The translations under genes and the position numbers were made by a program. A DNA stretch of 64,000 bases, from contig CM043958.1 of assembly GCA_014529385.2 (NCBI GenBank), forward strand, positions 149,083,293-149,147,292, read 5' to 3'. The number at the start of each line of letters is the position of its first letter. Position 1 is the first letter of the stretch. Below, piece by piece: positions 56,560 through 64,000 of this stretch. Source of the DNA: Adiantum capillus-veneris. Lineage: Eukaryota > Streptophyta > Polypodiopsida > Polypodiales > Pteridaceae. The notes below the pieces were generated by a model. It was given only the letters and a program-made list of their open reading frames with translations. It did not search any database and had not been told where the DNA came from.

Positions 56560-57519
56560 CTTCCTTGTCCCAAATGTTCGGTGACCGGTCCCTGGCGAGT
56601 TCTGAGAGAGAAAGAAAGTCTTCTTCTATATCTCTACCACTACCCAAGACGCCATCTTCCTCACGCTAACAGCATCCCTTCCTTCTGAAGCTTCCCTCCT
56701 GTGCCTTGCCCTCTGTTATCATGGTATGTATTTCTCCCTCTCTACACCCTTCAGATCCATAACTGCATCTCTTCATGCCGATTTTGCTTCATCTTTCCTT
56801 GCATTTTTTTTTGTTTTTCCATGTCGCTGAGTTAGTTGTGCTTGCCATTTTTCTTTGGTCATCTTCTCGGCATCGTGTTTCTTTTACTTGCTCGCTGCTT
56901 CTTTGTTCTTTCCTGCTTCTTTTCTTTAAATTTGGTGATCTGCTTCAAGATTTAGTGGTGTTTGAATCGATCATGTTTAAGTAGTATGCGTAGATCTAGT
57001 GCACAAGGTTTTCGATGCAATCTTTCCTTTAACGCTGCCCCGTTGTGACTCAAGATCTCTGTTCAGGTGCTGCATTTTCATTATATTTTTAAAAAGTTTT
57101 GCAACATGCACAACGTGTTGTAAGGCTCCGCAATATGTTCGATGCCTAGCTTCGAGTGATCTCACTAATACACTGGATGATGTCATTTTTACGTTGGTAA
57201 ATGGTAGCTTTTTTTGTCATTGTAGCTGATCTTATGATCTTTATCAACTTGTAGTCTAGCGCAGCCTCTGGGATGGCTTTTGATGATGAATGCAAGCTCA
57301 AGTTTCTTGAGCTGAAGACTAAGCGGCTATACCGGTACATCATTTACAAGATCATGAGAAAGCACAGAAGGTTGTTGTGGAGAAGTTGGGTGGACCAGAG
57401 GAGAGCTATGAAGCCTTTAATGGATCCCTTCCAGAGAAGGCCTGTCGATATGCCATCTATGATTATGACTTTGTGACCCAGGAGAACTACCAAAAGAGAA
57501 AGATATTTTTCGTTGCCTG
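56560..57519 (+). pseudogene. ADF: Actin-depolymerizing factor gene fragment (exons 1-2)
   Basis: ADF/cofilin severs and depolymerises actin filaments. Exon 1 is only ATG (56721-56723) followed directly by a GTATGT donor, the known plant ADF gene structure, after a CT-rich leader. Intron 1 runs 56724-57254, ending AACTTGTAG. Exon 2 (57255-57519) starts SSAASGMAFDDECKLKFLEL and continues [13 protein letters not shown]. There a single base is missing (near 57353), and the reading resumes one frame over with [46 protein letters not shown] and IFFVAW, ending at a GTAAGG donor. The third exon, encoding the SPD...RFKREL half, is not found downstream. It is therefore a truncated pseudogene; the one-base gap alone could be a sequence error. 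Confidence 0.85.
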
Positions 57520-57650
57520 GTAAGGTTCAAATTGTTTGTTGTCTCTATTATTACATGTAGCTATAGCTATGTTGGCTAGTAGATCATCATTTTTTCACAC
57601 AAAGATTATTTGTGGGACACTGATCTTGGTCAGTGTATTTTAACCTACAG

Positions 57651-57692
57651 GATTAGAGAGTGGGCTAAATTCAGGATTAGAGAGTGGGCTAA
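57651..57692 (+). repeat. 24-bp tandem duplication
   Basis: GATTAGAGAGTGGGCTAA occurs at 57651 and again at 57675, separated by ATTCAG. It lies after the ADF exon 2 donor, next to a possible acceptor (TAACCTACAG). Confidence 0.8.
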
Positions 57693-57739
57693 GAAGGAAG
57701 CATATCATGTGTTAACTTGGTAGACATTAATTTTCAATG

Positions 57740-57955
57740 TTAAGATTGACTTGTGTATTGCACTCAAAGCACAAGTGAGGAGTATTTAAATGAACAGGGT
57801 CTCGTCTCTCCTAGCCTCTCTGATATGTCCAAGAGTGTGAAGGTTGACTTGTGTATTGCACTCAAATCACAAGTGAGTGGAGTAAATTTAATGGACAGGG
57901 TCTTGTCGCTCCTAGCCTCTTTGATATGTCGTAAAGTGGGTCTTGCTATCTCTTA
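57740..57955 (+). repeat. 98-bp tandem duplication
   Basis: The word GACTTGTGTATTGCACTCAA begins at 57748 and again at 57846. The two units remain about 85 percent alike by eye, through CTCCTAGCCTCT and TGATATGTC. No coding role is established. Confidence 0.75.
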
Positions 57956-58029
57956 GCTCCATAAAGCTACTTGTTTAAAAATTCTCTTCTTCTTCTTCTT
58001 CTCACCCCTTGTATATTAAGCCATGGGTG

Positions 58030-58290
58030 AGTGGTACTAGTTGTGTGATGCAGCCATGTGTGGTCACTTTTATCATCCAGATTGTGTGGCAGAGATGATT
58101 TTAAAAGACAAGGATACCAGTGACAAAGCTGTTTTGGCAGAGTGCATCAAGGAAGGGAAGGGGTTTTCCTGTCCCATGCAAAAATGCTGCAAATAAGGCA
58201 AAGGGGAAGTCAAAGAAGAATGGGATCTGCAGTTTGGTGTATGTCATAGATACCCACGAGCTTGGCATTGTAAATGTTTGCCTTTGTAAG
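58030..58290 (+). pseudogene. EDM2-like PHD-finger fragment
   Basis: The plus strand reads MCGHFYHPDCVAEMILKDKD, KAVLAECIKEGKGFSCPMQK, CCK*GKGEVKEEWDLQFGVC and HRYPRAWHCKCLPL. This matches in pattern the tandem PHD region of the plant chromatin regulator EDM2: a GHFYHP zinc ligand set, a CP.HKC pair, then LQFAVCRRCP.YH.KCLP. One TAA interrupts the CCK.GK site, and the expected RRCP cysteine is Tyr, so zinc binding would fail. No other EDM2 domain (long N-terminal part, methyltransferase-like region) is seen nearby, apart from an acidic exon-like piece at 58376-58430 (SSDDGSDDEEENDEP) of unknown origin. Identification is from memory of the family. Confidence 0.6.
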
Positions 58291-58499
58291 TTCTGTCTAA
58301 AATGTTGCTAACACAAAGAAAGAGGCTTGGTTACTTGTTTCTATTGGTGACATTAGTGCTACTTGTATTTGACAGTCCCCTTCCTCTGATGATGGCTCTG
58401 ATGATGAGGAGGAAAATGATGAGCCTTAGAGAGCTTGGGACAATCTTCAACCCAATCATTGGTTTTGCGATTCATTGGTTAGTGGTTCTTTTCATATGA

Positions 58500-58809
58500 A
58501 GTCGCTTTTGTTCCTCTTTTCTTGCTATTGGTCTCTAGACTCTCGTTCTTTTGTTAAACAAAAGTTATTTAGATCGTTTATTCAATTTTCTCTTCAAGAG
58601 TTTTGGCTTTGGTCCTTTGAATTTTAAGAACCCAGCTTGATTGCAAGCTTGCCTTAAAGTGAACCGGAAACGCTTTTAGCAAAAAATTCAAATTTTGACC
58701 TAAAAACCACGAGGCTTTTAAGTTATGCCTTTATTTTATAGTTCTAATACTCTATTACACATTATTTGCAAAAGTTAAAATGAATAGAAACGTTTGAGTT
58801 TGGTACATG

Positions 58810-58812
<3 letters not shown>
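58500..58812. other. No gene seen
   Basis: AT-rich sequence following the acidic exon-like piece; no motif recognised. Confidence 0.3.

Positions 58813-58899
<87 letters not shown>
58813..58899. repeat. Compound (TG)n(GA)n microsatellite
   Basis: About 24 TG units followed by about 19 GA units. The same type of compound tract is at 24566-24709 ((CA)n(GA)n). Confidence 0.95.
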
Positions 58900-58901
<2 letters not shown>

Positions 58902-59549
58902 TTTTAATAAGAAAGAGATCATACATTTAGAGAAAAAAAAAAAGTTAATACCTTTTGTAATGTGTTTTGATTTAATAAGTGAAGTTTTCCATGGTTGTTT
59001 ATGAGCATACCATTATTTGTTATTTATAGAACAATCCATTTCATATGTGTGCCTTAAATCCCATGTGGGAAGCCTACCGAGTAGGTGGCTAGTATCATTT
59101 GTTTTGAGACTGAGATTTGTATCAATTTACAGGGGAAATGATGTCTGTCTTTTGACAAATTACATTGAATCGATTGGTTTATTTTAATTTGTTTCTTTTC
59201 ATGATGGTTTGTTCTCTTAACATCTATTGCAAATGAAAACACACTAAAATCTACACTTCTGTTCATTTGCAGTTCAGCATGTATTTTTGCAAAAGCATGT
59301 GCTTCTAAAATTGTTATGTTACTAGTATACACAAAATAGTGGGTCCTTACATTGCGTACAAAATCTGTATGAGGGGGGATGGCTCATTGCAAGAACGTCC
59401 GTATCTTGTCCGTATGTAGGGGGGTAGGTTAGCATGTAAGATACCATACATAGGGGGGTTTCTCTAATTTTGATGCACGCACGTGACATCCCCCCATTAA
59501 TAATAGTGAATCCCCCTGGGAAAAAACCCAGTGGGAAAAAAGTACCTTT
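58900..59549. other. No gene seen; G-rich segment at 59365-59465
   Basis: Runs of 5-6 G with CGTATG words at 59371, 59419 and 59452, followed by CACGTGACATCCCCCC near 59482. See the similar stretch at 55480-55690. Confidence 0.3.
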
Positions 59550-59945
59550 GGGATACGCGCATTATTGGAGTACTTATTAGCATGGAAAATATTAATAAAG
59601 TACTCAAGGGATTATTTGCTGATAGATATGGAATTAAAAAGGCAGCAAATATGAAAGGGTAGCATGATGGAACATTGATTTGTCTCTTGTAGTTCACTCA
59701 AGGTGCATAGGTGGAAGCAAAAAAGAGTGTCTAATGCATATGTGCAATAGTGGGACATCCTATTTATGCATACACAGAAATGCATGGAAAACAATATGCT
59801 GTGCAAGAAAGATTTTGAGGGGTTCTTCAAAAAGATGGTGTAGTTATAAAAGCATATGACATGGCTTTGCAAGCTGGCACCCCTTTAAGAACGGTTTTGG
59901 TTGATGAGGATATATGCTCTCATCTTATTGTGCAATGTGCGTGAG
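59550..59945 (+). pseudogene. Decayed coding stretch, unidentified
   Basis: One reading frame gives KVLKGLFADRYGIKKAANM, GHPIYAYTEMHGKQYAVQ and, after one stop, GVLQKDGVVIKAYDMALQAG, TPLRTVLVDEDICSHLIVQ. Four or more stops precede it. The composition and the density of sensible residues suggest a former exon of a real protein. A related nucleotide stretch may exist at 1838-1885. It lies just upstream of family Y copy 2 and may or may not belong to it. Confidence 0.3.
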
Positions 59946-60394
59946 TGTTGTACTCTACGACACTCCACCAATTGTAAGTTAATAGACTTCGACTCTTATG
60001 CTCATCTCATCCAGCATGAGCAACACGACTTAGATATGCTCAACTCTTCCAGCTTGATCGTAAGCCTAATAATTACAACTCTTAGCACAGAGTTTAATAT
60101 GACTTGAAGCTTTGGGACTAATGCTTTTCTCATTTTATGGCTCAGCAGCTCGACTTTCACTATGACAAAGAGTGTTTTTTGCACCCTGGCGACTCATTAG
60201 GAAATTTCGGAGGTCATTTGGAGGGCCTTCTAAGAAAATGTATTTTTTTCACTCTCTCTCTAGAAAAAATGGCAAATAATAGAGCTGGGTCTTTCATGGT
60301 AAAAGTTCAAAAAGTGTACTTTAAGTAGATTCCTTACTCTTCTGAACATTCATTCGTAATGATTGAGGGATAATCTTCTTTTCAGTTGCATTGA

Positions 60395-63278
60395 ATGAAC
60401 CTCGTCAATATGGAGGGAATGAGGCTAACTAGGAGGGACGAAGGTGCAGCCGCTATTCACTTTCCATTAAACCTGCACATTTGGTTAATGGTGCACTCCT
60501 CAAAGGGCACAAATGTTACGCAGAAACGAGCAAAATATCACCTTCACATTGATTTGGACAATGAGTACCAGCCATTGATTAAGTGTAGTAAAACAAACAC
60601 ACATATACCTCCCGCTTGCATAGACACGCTCAGAGCTCAGGGAGCTAAACACATAGATATCTGGACGAGAGGCTCTCTCTACCCTAAGAATCCAATGACT
60701 AATGCGTCTCCACCGTTTGTTAATCCTACAAGCTTATTGACCTTTGCTGGTGATGGAGAAAAGGGCCTTCTGGGTTATTGTAAATCTCTTACAAGAGAAG
60801 CTGAAACTTATAAGGGCATTCTCCAAGCTCAACAATGTGAGATTGTTCGTCTTTCACATTTACATTCTACAGATCAGGTTACCATTTTGCAACACAAAAC
60901 AGAGGTACAAGAACTGAAAGGAAAGGTACGAATTTGTCAAATGAAGGACACCATCTTGGGTGGTCGTATCCGAAAGAAGAAATTGCACAATCTTGAAACA
61001 TTGGAGGTTGCATCCAGAGGTCTCAAGAAAAGAATCCGAGCATTAAGGTGATGCTTCTTGGTTGGATACATTGTCTTAGTTAAGTAATCTTTTTGTTTTT
61101 TCTTGTTATGCATTGTTTTCATGTGCCTAAATGTTAGTGAAGTAAATTTTTTGTTATTTACTTATGCATTGTCTTCATGTAGAGATTCAATCTATCCTGA
61201 CAAGGAAAACATTGACCCCAAAGCCAATATAGGAAAGAGATTGAAGCCACTTATAAGTAGAAGCCTGGCAACAGATATAGTACATGACAAGAATTTTAAG
61301 GTCCTACAACAAAATGTAGTGGACCGCTTTATTTCAGAGAACTCAGTGCCTGCAAAAGAGATACAAGGCACACTTGATTCACTTGGTGTAAGCAAAAGAG
61401 GATATTCGGCTATACAAAAATCTGTCTCATCCATCTTTGTTAAGAAGGGTATAAAATCCAAACTTTTACCATCACCCTCAAGTGTTTGGAAAGAGAGGCT
61501 TCAGCTTAACGAGGCACAGGGAGACTATCTTGGATAGCCCTTTCATATTAAAGCAACTTACAGTGGCCATGGAGCAAACATGACATATGATGAGTTCAAT
61601 AATATTTTTATGGACCTGCAGATGTTACAGAAGAGAATGGTGGAGTTTTACAACATCACATTTGAAGAGTCACGAGGGGTATTACATTTTGTGTTAAAAC
61701 TGGATGAGTGTGAGCTTATTAAAGAGAAAAAGCTAGAGCGTGTTACTATTACTTTAATGAATAGAGCCCTCTCAAAGTGTCCCAGTGATGATCCTTTGTA
61801 TTTTAGTGTTCAATGAGAATCTAACATATGGTGGCTTGGTGCGTTTGAGGTAAGCGAGATTCTCAGGTAAGCTCAAATGTTCACATCTACTTAAGTCTCA
61901 TTTATTTTGTGTTGCAGGTAAAGAAAGAAGATCATGAGATTCTTCTATATTGGGTGTTCCATTGAACTAATATTCCGGAGGTGATTGATCGACAAACTAA
62001 CCAGGGAGAGGTACTATGTCTAGATGGAAGGGGAGACTTTCAAGTTCAGTGGCATCTTGCAAGTGACCTCAAAACATTAAAGTGCATGTATAATTGTGGA
62101 ATGGGTGCAATGGCAAAGTCGCCATGTTTGTTCTGCATGGAGCCTACAAAGGTCATGGACCCAAAGTGGTGGAGAAAATCTCCAACACGTCACATTGAGG
62201 ACCCTGCTTTTCGCCCGGTTTTGAAAATACCACTTGTGAATGTCCACATCTGTACAATGCATGCCCTTTGTAGAATTGTGGAGAAATTGGTCTACTTATA
62301 TATCGGGTTTTGCTTGGAAAATTAAGAAATCAGCGGAGCGACAAGTAGCCCTGCAGTGCTTAGAATTGGTACTGTCGGATATGGGGCTTCATGGTGGCAA
62401 TGTGAAAATCCAACGGGATGAAAAGAGATCAACTGATGAGAAGGATGTCCCATGCAAACCATCCATCGGTGGGGTGAAGGCACGGAGGTTTTTATCTAAA
62501 CCCCAAGGTATACGAGATCCGAAGCTAACAAAACATGGAAAAATATATAACACATCTTATGTTAGCAAGGTAGAGTATCAGATCTGGAAAAAGCTACATA
62601 TTGCAGTCAAAGACCAAGAACCAACTACTCGTAACGCGAAGGCTGAGGTTTGGCGATCAATAGACATCCTATTTTTGATGTGCGACAAAGATGACTGGTC
62701 ACAAGGTGATATGAACAAGTTCAAGGAGAATCTCAACCTTCTCAAAAAATCATTCAAGAGAGCATGGACAGACACCCAGATTACTCACTACATGGTATTA
62801 TCGTGTATTTGATTCTCTTTTATGTGCAACTATGTGAGTGTAAAACATTCTAACTAATCTGTTTTCATATCTGTTTTCATTCTAACTAATCTGTTTTCAT
62901 ATCCAGCACGTCATATTCAATCATTTACCATAGTTTATACAAAAGTATGGGAACCCGGCAATATGGAATACCCAAGGGATGGAAAAGTCTCATTACATGG
63001 CGAGAAATGCTTATTTCAGGCACACACGACATGGTGGCTCTCGAATCAAGGCTAACAGTTTGAGAGAACTATTTGAATGGTTCTATCGTAGAATCATTCA
63101 TCGAATGTAGGCAAAAGAAGTCTTGGCCTCTTCAGCAACAACACAAGCCATCAGACATTTACAACAACAAAAAGTTAAAAGATCAATGGCATACAACAAC
63201 TCCGGTGCTCGTGAAAGTCAACGAAGGTGGAGAGAGACAATGGTGTATGTGAACCACAAGTGGAGAAAGATACTCTGA
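60395..63278 (+). pseudogene. Family Y plus-strand gene, copy 2: transposase-like
   Basis: Exon-like blocks. Block 1 (60395-61048, before a GTGATG donor) reads YHLHIDLDNEYQPLIKCS, DTLRAQGAKHIDIWTRGSLY and a coiled-coil-like end. Block 2 (61181-61850) reads DKENIDPKANIGKRLKPL, NSVPAKEIQGTLDSLGVSKR and, past one TAG, YSGHGANMTYDEFNNIFMDL. Block 3 (61919-62791) reads GEVLCLDGRGDFQVQWHLAS, a CLFCMEP zinc-like pair and HICTMHALCRIVEKLV. After a frameshift near 62300 it continues LELVLSDMGLHGGNVKI and AEVWRSIDILFLMCDKDDWS. Block 4 (62907-63278) reads YGNPAIWNTQGMEKSHYMAR and RHTRHGGSRIKANSLRELFE. Five stops and at least one frameshift break it. The order (acidic D-x-D-G site, CxxC, MHALCRIVEKL, NTQGMEK, tail with GG...LREL) recalls from memory an unannotated transposase-like family seen in cnidarians and other eukaryotes. 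The name is unknown and the catalytic assignment is inference. Confidence 0.5.
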
Positions 63279-63341
63279 GTGGATGACATTGTACAAAATT
63301 TCTATAATACATGATCTTATACAATTGCTACTTGAAGTGTA

Positions 63342-64000
<659 letters not shown>

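Overview
The window is transposon-dense plant nuclear DNA. Three points indicate a land plant. A broken actin-depolymerizing-factor gene at 56.7-57.5 kb has its first intron directly after the ATG codon. A broken PHD-finger fragment at 58.0-58.3 kb resembles the plant chromatin protein EDM2. The LTR elements are of plant type: Tat-like with two RNase H domains, chromovirus with a chromodomain, and copia. Very long CT/GA, TG/CA and poly-G tracts and mostly decayed nested elements suggest a large, slowly purged genome such as a fern, lycophyte or gymnosperm. That assignment is inference. I found no intact host gene, rRNA, convincing tRNA or CRISPR array. Most pieces on both strands are pseudogenes, and coordinates of decayed pieces are approximate.

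Layout. 1-2.7 kb: end of a copia-type LTR and decayed sequence. 2.7-21.6 kb: three successive blocks (A, B, C) of one minus-strand Tat-like Ty3 element. Only block C is nearly complete (LTR, integrase, two RNase H domains, RT, protease, zinc knuckle, gag, plus a 63-bp stub of its 5' LTR). Blocks A and B are 3'-end fragments joined head to tail. A transposase-like gene of an unnamed family ('X') flanks C at 10.8-12.95 kb, and an internally deleted copy flanks A at 2.7-3.0 kb. 21.6-23.5 kb: 5' LTR and tRNA-Met primer site of a minus-strand element whose family recurs at 51.1-54.3 kb as a chromovirus 3' end.

24.7-27.3 kb and 60.4-64.0 kb: two diverged copies of a two-gene convergent element ('Y'). 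Its plus-strand gene looks like an uncharacterised transposase and its minus-strand partner is unknown. This is the best candidate for an undescribed system; the second copy runs off the window. 28.9-31.8 kb: Helitron Rep/helicase remnant beside an unidentified host-like gene fragment. 32.0-43.6 kb: nested plus-strand wrecks of two or more Ty3 elements and one copia element, cut by a minus-strand RT fragment and a short dispersed repeat. 44.2-48.9 kb: a gag-only LTR element whose LTR ends match the Tat-like element, probably a non-autonomous partner. 54.3-55.4 kb: another chromovirus-type LTR with the tail of its polyprotein. 55.5-59.5 kb: a GC-richer block holding the actin-depolymerizing-factor and EDM2-like fragments between G-rich stretches, possibly captured gene pieces.

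Nothing here forms a pathway. The genes relate as parts of transposition machineries: gag, protease, RT-RNase H and integrase in each LTR element, Rep-helicase in the Helitron, and the two convergent genes in family Y. The record is one of repeated insertion, unequal recombination and decay by C-to-T-type stop codons.
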